Origin: Planctomycetota bacterium
Lineage (GTDB): Bacteria; Planctomycetota; Planctomycetia; Pirellulales; Pirellulaceae
Assembly (NCBI GenBank): GCA_029259935.1
Contig: JAJDEH010000382.1
Span: 1-64,000 of the forward strand
Reading direction: 5' to 3'
DNA: 64,000 nt
The translations under genes and the position numbers were made by a program. The notes below the pieces were generated by a model. It was not told where the DNA came from. It worked only from the letters and a program-made list of their open reading frames with translations, and made no database searches. This document shows, piece after piece, positions 36,083-44,403 of this stretch. Within the stretch, counting starts at the first letter, position 1, and the number at the start of each line of letters is the position of its first letter.

Positions 36083-37129
36083 ATGCGCCAAGTTTTCGCT
36101 GCCTTGTTTTTGATCGCTGTTCTGGTGCCGACACCTTGGCGGGCCGCTTCCGGTGCAGAGCCGGTGACGTTGGAGAACGTCGTCGCGCCGGCGGCTAATC
36201 AGGCGGACGAGCCAATCGCCATGCAGTTTTCCTTGGAGCGAGCGGCTCATTTTCTTGACTCGGCATCGCTGCAGTGGCAAAAGCAACGGAAGTGCATGAC
36301 CTGCCACACGAACTATGCCTATTTGTATGCGCGGCCCGGCATTGCCGGTGACGCACCCGCCCATCGGGCAGTGCGACGGTTTGCCGAGCAACTCGTGACT
36401 GAACGTTGGAAGGACAAGGGGCCGCGCTGGGATGCCGAGGTGGTGGCAACGGCCGCCGCTCTGGCTTTCAACGACGAGGCCACCACCGGCAAACTGCATC
36501 CGACGACGCGCCAGGCCCTCGATCGCATGTGGACCGTGCAGAAAGAAGATGGTGGCTGGTCGTGGCTGAAGTGTAAATGGCCGCCGATGGAATCCGACGA
36601 TCATTATGGCGTGACCTTGGCCGCGATCGCCGTCGGCGTGGCTCCCGACGCCTACGCCGACAGCCAGCCCGCACGAGAAGGCTTGGAAAAATTGCGGCGG
36701 TATCTTGCGAACCATCCGCCGCCAACGCTGCACCATCGGGCGATGCTCTTGTGGGCCGCCAGCTACCTAGACGGGTTCATGTCGGAGGAGGAGCAAGGGA
36801 CATGCGTGAAAGAGTTGCTCTCGCTTCAACAGGAAGATGGCGGGTGGGCGCTGGCGTCGCTTGGCGATTGGAAGCGATCGGACGGCAAAGAGCAGGACAC
36901 GCAGACCAGCGATGGATACGGCACGGGTTTTGTGATCTATGCTCTGCGTCGATCGGGCATGCCCGCTGATTCACCCGCGATTCGCCGCGGCGTTGAGTGG
37001 CTGAAAACGCACCAGCGCGAAAGCGGTCGCTGGTTTACGCGCTCGTTGAACAAGGACAACAAACATTTCATCACGCACGCCGGAACAGCCATGGCCATCA
37101 TGGCGCTCGCGGCGTGTGAAGAAGATTGA
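36083..37129 (+). CDS. Secreted CxxCH protein with terpene-cyclase-like toroid
   Basis: 348 residues from ATG 36083, which has GAGGA 8 nt upstream and opens a signal peptide (RQVFAALFLIAVLVPTPWRAASGA). The frame also has an ATG at 36065 and a TTG at 36053. Cys71-Met-Thr-Cys74-His75 is a classic covalent heme c motif. The rest is made of alpha/alpha repeats with QW-like motifs typical of squalene-hopene cyclases and prenyltransferases: WTVQKEDGGWSWL, LSLQQEDGGWALA, GYGTGFVIYALRRSG and GVEWLKTHQRESGRW. The DxDD acid motif of cyclases is not seen, so catalysis as a cyclase is unlikely. A heme-binding, periplasmic redox or sensing role is inference. Confidence 0.8.
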   Translation: MRQVFAALFLIAVLVPTPWRAASGAEPVTLENVVAPAANQADEPIAMQFSLERAAHFLDSASLQWQKQRKCMTCHTNYAYLYARPGIAGDAPAHRAVRRFAEQLVTERWKDKGPRWDAEVVATAAALAFNDEATTGKLHPTTRQALDRMWTVQKEDGGWSWLKCKWPPMESDDHYGVTLAAIAVGVAPDAYADSQPAREGLEKLRRYLANHPPPTLHHRAMLLWAASYLDGFMSEEEQGTCVKELLSLQQEDGGWALASLGDWKRSDGKEQDTQTSDGYGTGFVIYALRRSGMPADSPAIRRGVEWLKTHQRESGRWFTRSLNKDNKHFITHAGTAMAIMALAACEED

Positions 37130-37147
37130 AAGTTCGACCCCCTCTAA

Positions 37148-37208
37148 CTCCCCCTTGGCAAGGGGAGAACTGGGGTCCATGTGCTGACTCTCCCTTGGCA
37201 AGGGGGAG
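37148..37208. repeat. Two 20-21-bp palindromes (family A) between convergent genes
   Basis: Units at 37148-37167 (CTCCCCCTT-GGC-AAGGGGAG) and 37188-37208 (CTCTCCCTT-GGC-AAGGGGGAG), spaced 40 bp. They start 18 bp after the stop of the CxxCH gene and lie before the end of the convergent YwqK-like gene, a position expected for a bidirectional transcript end. The left flank (CGACCCCCTCTAA) matches the inverted flank of the copy at 6828. Confidence 0.8.
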
Positions 37209-37222
37209 AACTGCGGCCCATG

Positions 37223-38425
37223 CTACTTGTCGGATTCGCCCGCGACCGGCAGGTCGACCGTGGCAGCGCCTTCGCTATCGGCAGGGGCGGGGCTACCACC
37301 TGGGGGTTCGGCAAGCGGAACACCGTCGGCGGGAACTTCAGCCTCGGGAGCGGCGATCTCGGGAAAAATCTCTTTCCGTTCGACTTCTCCGTTTGGCTTC
37401 CAGTGCATCCACTCGCCCGACTTCTTTCCACCAACAAAAACGCCTTCGTGCCATTTCGCGCCGTTGGGATGCCACCAAGTCCAGGGACCGACTCGGAGGT
37501 CCGCGACGTAGAGACCCTCGACTTGCTTTTGACCGTCGGGGAACCACCAGGTCCATTTGCCATCGCGGAGTTTTTCGCCTTTGACCCCTACGACCTGTGT
37601 ATCCGCTTCGCCCTGCCACCACTCATACGATGTCTTGGTGACTTCCTTGGGATAGAGGTACCATCCTTCCCATTGTTTCACTCGCGGTCCGTAGTGGCCG
37701 ACGCGATGCCGGCGAGGCCGGCCGAGGACGAACTGGTCCTTCGACAGAAGCTTGCCGTCCGGCGCGGTTTCGACGATTTCGCCGTCCAGCACTCCCTCGA
37801 CATAGGTGCAATGACGCCGCACCTGCCCGTTGGTGTAAAACCAAGTCCAATCACCATGCGGCTGGCCGGCCGCGAAATGCCACTCGCTGATCTTTCGCTC
37901 CTTCCAGTCGAGGATGACCCAAGGTCCGTGGATCTCGCCTTCAACAAAGTGAGCGACGGATTTGAACGGACCCCGATACTCGCGGTATAGCGGAGAACCG
38001 AACATCGCTTCGCCGGGCTCGAACCAGCGCCACCATTTCCCGTGACGCTTGCCATGCAGATAGTCACCTCCGCCAAACTCCTTGCCGTCCGGATAAGAGG
38101 CCATCCACGCGCCATGGTTAACGTACTTGCCACCTTTCACAAACACGCTGCGCTCGATTTGGATTCCACCGCGAGGGTCTCGCGAGCGAACGACTTTGGT
38201 CGGTACGTCGGCGGCTGGATCGACGGGCTGTCCCTCGACCGGAGGTTCGGCTGTGGGGGTTCCCGGGGCGTCCGCAACTGGAGCATCCGCAACCGGAAGA
38301 TCGGCGACCGGAAGATCGGCGACCGGATCCTTTTTGTTTCCTGGTTCTTGGGCAGTTACGATTCCGGCATTGAGAAGCGACACGGAGACAACGACGACGA
38401 AGCTTCTTAAGCTGAACTTAAGCAT
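37223..38425 (-). CDS. Secreted YwqK/MORN-like repeat protein
   Basis: 400 residues from ATG 38425, which opens a signal peptide (LKFSLRSFVVVVSVSLLNAG); the frame is open to 38530. After a low-complexity stretch (residues 30-75) of P-V-A-D-x repeats come about eight MORN-variant units of the YwqK-antitoxin family: HGAWMASYPDGKEFGGGDY, HGKRHGKWWRWFEPGEAMFG, IHGPWVILDWKERKISEWHF, PHGDWTWFYTNGQVRRHCTY, RDGKWTWWFPDGQKQVEGLY and RVGPWTWWHPNGAKWHEGVF. The tail is again Pro/Ala/Glu-rich. The YwqK name derives from a putative toxin-antitoxin pair, but no toxin is adjacent and the protein is exported, so a structural or binding role at the envelope is more likely. Confidence 0.82.
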   Translation of the reverse strand: MLKFSLRSFVVVVSVSLLNAGIVTAQEPGNKKDPVADLPVADLPVADAPVADAPGTPTAEPPVEGQPVDPAADVPTKVVRSRDPRGGIQIERSVFVKGGKYVNHGAWMASYPDGKEFGGGDYLHGKRHGKWWRWFEPGEAMFGSPLYREYRGPFKSVAHFVEGEIHGPWVILDWKERKISEWHFAAGQPHGDWTWFYTNGQVRRHCTYVEGVLDGEIVETAPDGKLLSKDQFVLGRPRRHRVGHYGPRVKQWEGWYLYPKEVTKTSYEWWQGEADTQVVGVKGEKLRDGKWTWWFPDGQKQVEGLYVADLRVGPWTWWHPNGAKWHEGVFVGGKKSGEWMHWKPNGEVERKEIFPEIAAPEAEVPADGVPLAEPPGGSPAPADSEGAATVDLPVAGESDK

Positions 38426-38775
38426 GGATGGATCTCCCGACGGGAAAAACGCGACACCTGGGACGAGTGGTATGGAACGAGTGGTTAACCTGCGGAAGGT
38501 TAGTTTGGCCAATTCGCGACTGCGGAACAAGTAATGCCATTGGTGGAGGCCTCCAATTTAGATCCGATTTTGCCACGGAATGTGGACAAGCGACTTGGAA
38601 AAACTTTCCTAATTCCAAGAATCAGGACTCCGCCGACGGGGTTGAAATCAAGTGTGATCGGAATCCGACGCGTCATCGGTGGAATATTTTGCCGAGGATT
38701 CGACGACAAGAACGCCCCACCAGCGCGTCGGGTGCCGTTCTGGCGGGCCGGTCGTGCATCGGACCAAGGACCGGC
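38426..38775. other. Intergenic stretch separating the glycan locus
   Basis: 350 bp between the end of the minus-strand glycan cluster and the YwqK-like gene. No gene or convincing terminator was seen. Confidence 0.4.
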
Positions 38776-39819
38776 TTACGATTTCAAGACTTTGATTGCC
38801 AATCGAGCATTGTTCTTCGAACCATTGGTCTGCTTGACGTCGCCCACGCCTTGGATATCGACATCTTGGCAAACAAGCTTTTTGAGGCCCGTGCGAGCTT
38901 GAAATATGCGTAACAGGTTTTCAGCCCGCTGGATGTCGGTGCGGCCGAGCGTGCTCGTCGATCCATAGTCACAAACTTGGTCGACCACGATAATGCCGTT
39001 GTGCCGGCTGACGCGAATCAATTCCGAAACCAGTTTTCGAACATCGTAGGATTTGTCGACGGTGTTCTTGATAAACACGAAACCGAACTGATTTTCAGAA
39101 AACGGCATGTCGTGCATGTCGCCAACTTTGACCAAGTTCTCATCGGCGGAATGGAGGTCGAGGCCGATATGGTGTCGGAGCCCATGAACCTCTCGAAAAT
39201 AATGAATCTCCGACAACCATCGGCCGCCAACCGACAGCGAAGGCTGATCGCCTTTTATCCATCCCAGCAGTTTCCACTTTCTGATTTGAATGGCCCAAAA
39301 CGTCGTTTTGAAAAGGCGCTCGATGAATGTTGGTGGAGGTGTGGTCACGCCGCGAAGATAACGACGTACTCGGCGAGGATCCACGAGATGAGGATCGTAA
39401 GGCTGGTCGCCTGCTTTGTGTTTGCCTTGTCCTAGGTCTCTCTGCAAAGTGAGCACCGCGTCGACATCTTCCTCGTGACTGACTGTCGAGAAGTTAGTGA
39501 ATTCCGAGCCATTGTCTTCCTTGACGCGAGTCGAATAGCGCTGGACGTCGATCCCCGCGCCGGCAATCAGGTCCGGCAAATCATCTAGTGCCGGACCACT
39601 GGATTCTGAGTGATTCAAGAGTTCGGCCAGTTCGGCCACTTCGTCATGTTCCCGAATTTGCTCGCCGGTGCGAATTCCGTAATTTTCGCGGAGAATATCG
39701 GGCAATTCTTCCACGAGCGTCCTATCGTAACTGAGAGCACACTGGTCGCGTTTGATGATGCGATCGAGGCACTGATAGATCTTTTCCGTATTCTTGCTTA
39801 AGGTGGCTGTCGCTTGCAC
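38776..39819 (-). CDS. SAM-dependent methyltransferase, last gene of the glycan locus
   Basis: A 347-residue protein. The first 170 residues are helical and charged, with no family I recognise (RTLVEELPDILRENYGIRTG). From about 190 on a class I methyltransferase half is visible: SVGGRWLSEIHYFRE as a degenerate motif I, IGLDLHSADENLVKVGDMHD with the acid of strand 2, FSENQFGFVFIKNTVDKSYD, and SRHNGIIVVDQV (motif III-like). Motif I deviates from GxGxG, but similar proteins in polysaccharide clusters have this form. It lies 36 bp after the glycosyltransferase-like gene. Target unknown, perhaps a sugar of the surface glycan. Confidence 0.75.
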   Translation of the reverse strand: MQATATLSKNTEKIYQCLDRIIKRDQCALSYDRTLVEELPDILRENYGIRTGEQIREHDEVAELAELLNHSESSGPALDDLPDLIAGAGIDVQRYSTRVKEDNGSEFTNFSTVSHEEDVDAVLTLQRDLGQGKHKAGDQPYDPHLVDPRRVRRYLRGVTTPPPTFIERLFKTTFWAIQIRKWKLLGWIKGDQPSLSVGGRWLSEIHYFREVHGLRHHIGLDLHSADENLVKVGDMHDMPFSENQFGFVFIKNTVDKSYDVRKLVSELIRVSRHNGIIVVDQVCDYGSTSTLGRTDIQRAENLLRIFQARTGLKKLVCQDVDIQGVGDVKQTNGSKNNARLAIKVLKS

Positions 39820-39855
39820 TTGATACTCTCCTTGTAAGGTGCCGTTTGATTCGTA

Positions 39856-41916
39856 TTATCCCGAAAATGCGGGGCTCACGTTGAGGGCCTGTTCGATGTG
39901 CTGCGTCTCCACGCGGTTCGCGCACAGCGGGGCGACCCGGGCAATCATGGGCGAAAAGCGAACAGACTCGCCGTGCTTGGTAATGTACTGCGTTTCATTT
40001 CCGTTCAAGACAACGAGGCTTGAATCGTTGCTGACGCGCTCGAAGGATCGTCCTACCGATTGGGCCGACGCGTCGAGATTCAGATAATCCATCTGGCGGC
40101 CCTCGTAAGACGTTTCTCCCGTATGCAAAAAATGGATGAAACGTCTGAGCTGGCAACGAAGCGCCTCGGATTCTTCTCTTTCGCTCGACTCGTGCCGTGA
40201 AGCGGTTGCACGTGCCAGATTTATGTCAATGATATCCTTTCCGCGAATCACAACATCTTCGAGTGCCTTGGCTTCCGCAGAGAGTTTGAAATCAACTAGC
40301 TGATCGAAATCAGGCGCTGGTACGACGTCACTGAAATCCAGGCTTGTGTCGAGAAACTGAAGGTAGTGCCAGCGAAAAGCATATGAAATGTTCGACAGGC
40401 CGACCGGTTCGTCGAGCATTTCCCGCAACCTTTGAAAGTAGCTCGAAGCACTCGAAGTCCACTGCATGAATTCGCCGTAGGGGTAAAGAATCTCCCGATA
40501 GTTGAACGCCGCCAACACGGGCGCTCCCATTCTTGCGAATTCGACGGCGATCGAACTCCAACTGGTCAACACAAGATCGGCAAGCTCTCCCAGGTCATAG
40601 CTTGAAATTGGTTCTTCCGGCCACACGAAGTGGCAATGGCGTGGCGAATGGTGAAAGGCTTTTTTGAGCTGCCCAAGATGCTGCGAAACTGTCGATTCGC
40701 GCTTGTTCGCCCCCTCGCGGGGATGTACGCGCACCACCAACTGAAGATCGGAACTCTTCGCTACATGTTCAGAGAGTGCGGTTAGCCACTGAATCTGATT
40801 GGTAAACGGCTGCGAACTGGTCGGAGCGGGAGTGCCAAGTGCTTCCGACATTTGGCGGACGGCAACGAGTTCGTCGACGCTACTAGTGAATGCCACCAGG
40901 ATCTTTCGATCGGCCGCCAATCCAAGCTTGGTATGGAGGGTTTCGTTTTCAAACGTCTTCGCGGGAGAATAGACATGAGAGCCGTGGCCGCCGAGCCGCG
41001 TTAGGACGTCTTCCATGACCTCCTTGACTTGGTTGGGGGCAAGCGGCAAGTCTTTCCGCTGTCCCCAGGCCTGTTTGATATCCAGGACGCGCGTCGGCCA
41101 CGCGTTCGGATAAATGATGATTCTGCGCCGATCGGCATTGCGATGCGACGAGTGGACCGTGCCAAAGACATCGATCCCGTGTTTCTTGCCGGCCAAACGG
41201 GATCCGAGCATCAGTGAATATTCGTTGGAATAGATGATCGATTTGATCCGCGATTCCTGGCAGATTTGGTCAACAAGCAAATATGCCAAGACGGCGCTCT
41301 TGATGTAGCCTAGCCAAGCAAAGCGGTCCTCCTCGCAGAGGTTTTCAAATTCGCAGATCTTGTGGCTCAATGCCAAGTCGAACGTGCAAAGTCGGCCGAA
41401 AGGAATGGAGTCGAATTCAAAATCCAGCAGATTGCTCGGAAGATCCTCGATGCCCTTTTCGTATTTAGCGAGAACTTCTGGCGTCGCAAAAACTCGTAAG
41501 TCGACACAGGGTAAATCAAACTCGTCGAGTGCGTCCAAGGATGCGCGAGCACATTTTAGGCAAGCCTTATTGACCGCCTGCTCTGACGGACGATGGGACA
41601 AACCATACATGCCCATGACCGGACAGCGATCGAACAGATGGAAACAGCGCGTCATCAGCACCCGATGTCCCAATTCCTGAAGCGAACCGGCCAACAAGCA
41701 CATGGTCGCGAAGTGCGAAGTGATGGCGGCTTCGGGTGCGAAAAACAAGATCGCTTCTTCTCGCTGTGCCCAATCGGGAGTCCCCGACGGCCGGCTCATC
41801 CGTCGCTTAACGCCGAAACGGGAGAATTTTTCAAGAACTCGCCGCGACTGCCGCTGGGCATTTTTCCGCAAACGGTGAAACTGCGTATGGATGAGTTGCT
41901 GGAAGCTCGACGGCAT
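39856..41916 (-). CDS. Glycosyltransferase-like surface polysaccharide protein
   Basis: A 686-residue protein with two Rossmann-like halves as in GT-B enzymes and capsule synthesis proteins. The N-half starts AILFFAPEAAITSHFATMCLL and has FGTVHSSHRNADRR before the hinge. The C-half has KILVAFTSSVDELVAVRQ, LVVRVHPREGANKRES, HFVWPEEPISSYDLGELADL and VLTSWSSIAVEFARMGAPVL, the last matching the nucleotide-sugar-binding acidic/Ser loop of KpsS/LipB-like and polysialyltransferase-like families. No signal peptide, so it acts at the cytoplasmic face. The donor sugar cannot be assigned. It is 38 bp after the PhyH gene. Confidence 0.7.
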   Translation of the reverse strand: MPSSFQQLIHTQFHRLRKNAQRQSRRVLEKFSRFGVKRRMSRPSGTPDWAQREEAILFFAPEAAITSHFATMCLLAGSLQELGHRVLMTRCFHLFDRCPVMGMYGLSHRPSEQAVNKACLKCARASLDALDEFDLPCVDLRVFATPEVLAKYEKGIEDLPSNLLDFEFDSIPFGRLCTFDLALSHKICEFENLCEEDRFAWLGYIKSAVLAYLLVDQICQESRIKSIIYSNEYSLMLGSRLAGKKHGIDVFGTVHSSHRNADRRRIIIYPNAWPTRVLDIKQAWGQRKDLPLAPNQVKEVMEDVLTRLGGHGSHVYSPAKTFENETLHTKLGLAADRKILVAFTSSVDELVAVRQMSEALGTPAPTSSQPFTNQIQWLTALSEHVAKSSDLQLVVRVHPREGANKRESTVSQHLGQLKKAFHHSPRHCHFVWPEEPISSYDLGELADLVLTSWSSIAVEFARMGAPVLAAFNYREILYPYGEFMQWTSSASSYFQRLREMLDEPVGLSNISYAFRWHYLQFLDTSLDFSDVVPAPDFDQLVDFKLSAEAKALEDVVIRGKDIIDINLARATASRHESSEREESEALRCQLRRFIHFLHTGETSYEGRQMDYLNLDASAQSVGRSFERVSNDSSLVVLNGNETQYITKHGESVRFSPMIARVAPLCANRVETQHIEQALNVSPAFSG

Positions 41917-41954
41917 GGATGGCTCTCACAATTCGATGACGCTCGCAAACTTCG

Positions 41955-43034
41955 TCAAGCGGCTTTCCGAGACGCTTCTTTGTCTTGCCGCTCTACTTGC
42001 TCGAAGCGAGAGTAGATTCGTGGATAGCTTTTCATGAGAGAATCCAAACGCTCGCAATGAATGTCTTCGACAACGGTTTCATTGAAGGCCCCGCCGAAGA
42101 GACTGTCGGCATAGTCCAGTTCGACGATCAAGCGATCTCCGGATTCAAGCGCCTTGCCCTTGTGGAAACCGCGAGTATCCACGGCGATAATCGTTCCGCG
42201 GGATCCGGTAATTTCGACTTCTTCCTTGGACGAAGCAACCGCTCGGATATCTTCATCCGGAATTCTGACGTAACCTCGGTCGAGAAGTTGATGCGTCGGA
42301 TGGCCGGAACGATGAGAGTTGACGACAAAACAATGCGGTCCGTTGTTCTCGGTTACGTCCGTGAGATAGATGAAGACTTTCAACCACTTAATGCGATGCA
42401 TGTCAAAATGGTACTGTTGCGCCAACTCGGATTTCGCATTGGCCGAGATCCGCGCCGCGGTACTCCACCACATGGACATCTGGCTCAAGACGGGCTGACT
42501 GCGATGATACGCCTGTGCCACGCTCAATAGAGACAAGTCGGACATCAATTCTTGGAAGTCGGGATCATTCGCCAAAGACTCCTCGGAAAAGTGGAGCCCT
42601 TCCGCCTGCGGATTCTGCCGGTCGTATATTAATTGCTCTGGCAGAGCATCTCGCCGCGGACGAGGAATCGCCGGCCGGGTCAGCGCGAATTCCGTCAAGC
42701 GGTCGCACATTTCTTCGGGCAGCTTGTGAGGAAACACGCAATAACCTTCGTCACGAATGCGCGCGGCATATTGATCTGCTTCGCTCTGGCTCAGCTTGCC
42801 CAACACTCCGTCATGGGAGGGAAAACGATACGGCCGCCTTGCCGCGCTGACGAGCGCATGAAGCAGGTCATTGGAGCGGCCACCCGTCTCGCAATACAAT
42901 TGAATCAGGCTTTGGTATGCGGCGGGCGGCGTCTTGCCGGTGAATGAAAAGCGCGCCACACCCGTCATTAGCCGCATCGCGTGCTTCAGGTTTTGTCTTG
43001 TCGATTTCAACCATGAACGCTTTTTTCTACTCAT
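41955..43034 (-). CDS. Phytanoyl-CoA dioxygenase (PhyH) family Fe(II)/2-oxoglutarate oxygenase
   Basis: 359 residues from ATG 43034, preceded by GGAG with a 9-nt spacer; TTG 43049 would add 5 residues. The PhyH metal site is seen as H-F-D in QYHFDMHRIKWLKVFIYL, the distal histidine in TRGFHKG, and the 2-oxoglutarate-binding arginine in SGDRLIVELDY. ENNGPHCFVVNSHRSGH is the typical core block. The family hydroxylates small molecules, lipids and natural products. In a polysaccharide locus it could hydroxylate a sugar or lipid carrier; this is inference from context. It lies between two methyltransferases. Confidence 0.85.
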   Translation of the reverse strand: MSRKKRSWLKSTRQNLKHAMRLMTGVARFSFTGKTPPAAYQSLIQLYCETGGRSNDLLHALVSAARRPYRFPSHDGVLGKLSQSEADQYAARIRDEGYCVFPHKLPEEMCDRLTEFALTRPAIPRPRRDALPEQLIYDRQNPQAEGLHFSEESLANDPDFQELMSDLSLLSVAQAYHRSQPVLSQMSMWWSTAARISANAKSELAQQYHFDMHRIKWLKVFIYLTDVTENNGPHCFVVNSHRSGHPTHQLLDRGYVRIPDEDIRAVASSKEEVEITGSRGTIIAVDTRGFHKGKALESGDRLIVELDYADSLFGGAFNETVVEDIHCERLDSLMKSYPRIYSRFEQVERQDKEASRKAA

Positions 43035-43129
43035 CTCTCGAATCTCCAACGATTACGGTTCATGGATTGTTTTAAGCAAGGGAGATCCCGTGCATGCGGC
43101 GAGTTAGCGGCCGACGTATCGCCGGATCT

Positions 43130-43963
43130 TTAATTGCGCACCGAACGAGAGCCAAACATGCTACACATGAACATCAGCTTCCATCGATCTTCATCGCGCC
43201 AATCCCCGGTGCTGGTGTAGTCGCGCGAATCGATGTCGTCAAAATCTGCAACGTCCATCAGCAACGGAGGACATGGATGAAGGTTGGCGAAATCTTGCCG
43301 CGTTTCCTCGAATCCGTATTTTGCAAGTTTGAATTTGTAACGAAGCGGATTTTCTCGAATGTTGAACGAGGAACGAGTCGGCTTATCGGGATGGCTCAAC
43401 AAGGATTCAATTGAATGTGCTTCGTCGGAAAGCGTGAAGTGCGTACGATGGAATTCGACGGTATATTTATTGAGCGTGTAGAGATCAAATAATTCGTTGG
43501 AATGAGTGACGATCATGACGCCGCCAGGCCGCAGCACGCGTTGGGCCTGTTCGTAGAAGGTCTTCTCTTCCTCATCCGTCATATAAGCAAGTACATTCAA
43601 AGCGAACAAATAGTCGAATGACGAAGGTTCGAGATCGACGAGTGCCTCGACTCCCCCTCGTTCCACTTGGGCAACGTCGCCCAGCGAGCCGATGCGCTGG
43701 TTTGCTTGCTGAATGAGTTGATCGCAGATGTCGCATCCCCAGACTGTCGCTTTTCGTTTGGCGAGTTCTTCCATGAAAACGCCTTCGCCACAGCCGAAGT
43801 CGATCGCTTTACGCCCGGTCAAATCATCGGTGTCGAGCAGGCGATTGATCATGTCAAAGCGATGTGCATGATAAACGCCCTCAATGTGATTTGCGTAGGA
43901 TTCCGCCGCATCATTCCATCGTTGACTGGCGGCGAGGTCTTTTCCAACTTTTACAATGGGCAT
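43130..43963 (-). CDS. SAM-dependent methyltransferase
   Basis: A 277-residue class I methyltransferase: motif I AIDFGCGEGVFMEELA (about residues 53-68), the strand-2 acid in WGCDICDQLI, FDYLFALNVLAYM, and VLRPGGVMIVTHSNELFDLY. The C-terminal segment HPCPPLLMDVADFDDIDSRD differs from UbiE-type proteins. The N-terminus ASQRWNDAAESYANH is typical of Methyltransf_11/25 members. Its target is unknown. The start at ATG 43963 is followed upstream by a 440-bp gap, so it may head its own transcript. Confidence 0.85.
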   Translation of the reverse strand: MPIVKVGKDLAASQRWNDAAESYANHIEGVYHAHRFDMINRLLDTDDLTGRKAIDFGCGEGVFMEELAKRKATVWGCDICDQLIQQANQRIGSLGDVAQVERGGVEALVDLEPSSFDYLFALNVLAYMTDEEEKTFYEQAQRVLRPGGVMIVTHSNELFDLYTLNKYTVEFHRTHFTLSDEAHSIESLLSHPDKPTRSSFNIRENPLRYKFKLAKYGFEETRQDFANLHPCPPLLMDVADFDDIDSRDYTSTGDWRDEDRWKLMFMCSMFGSRSVRN

Positions 43964-44403
43964 CGAGGATTCTCTCGTCCTGTTCTGAAATTGCTATCGC
44001 CAACTCGCTCGAAGAGTTGACGGCCGATTGCCTAGGCGTTCCCATCCCTGTTCGCGGCGAGAACCATGTCGATGTCCGAACAGCGCGACCAATTGGGGAC
44101 GTGCGTGTCGACTCGATAAATGCATGAATTTTCGAGGCGATTGCCTCGGTGGAAATCCAAAACGGATTCGCGTCCTCCTTCCATGGACGACAACTTTGCG
44201 TTTCCACAGTTCCCAGCCAAAAGCTCGACCAGCAGGCTGCGCTGGAATCTAGCGATGGAGCGGGGAGTGGGAAATCTACTTTACGATCGCGCATCCAGTC
44301 AATTGCAACTTCAACGCCAGCGACCGAAGCTCGATTCCTCTTCGTGGAGTACCTGCTAGCACCTGAGCATCACCTCCATCTGGTCTCTTTCAATCCCTGA
44401 AAG
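43964..44403. other. 440-bp gap inside the glycan locus, possibly decayed coding DNA
   Basis: All other gaps between locus genes are under 100 bp. Minus-strand open frames of 60-127 codons cover it (for example 43911-44294) but none has family-like sequence. It may be an old gene remnant or an internal promoter region; neither is proven. Confidence 0.4.
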
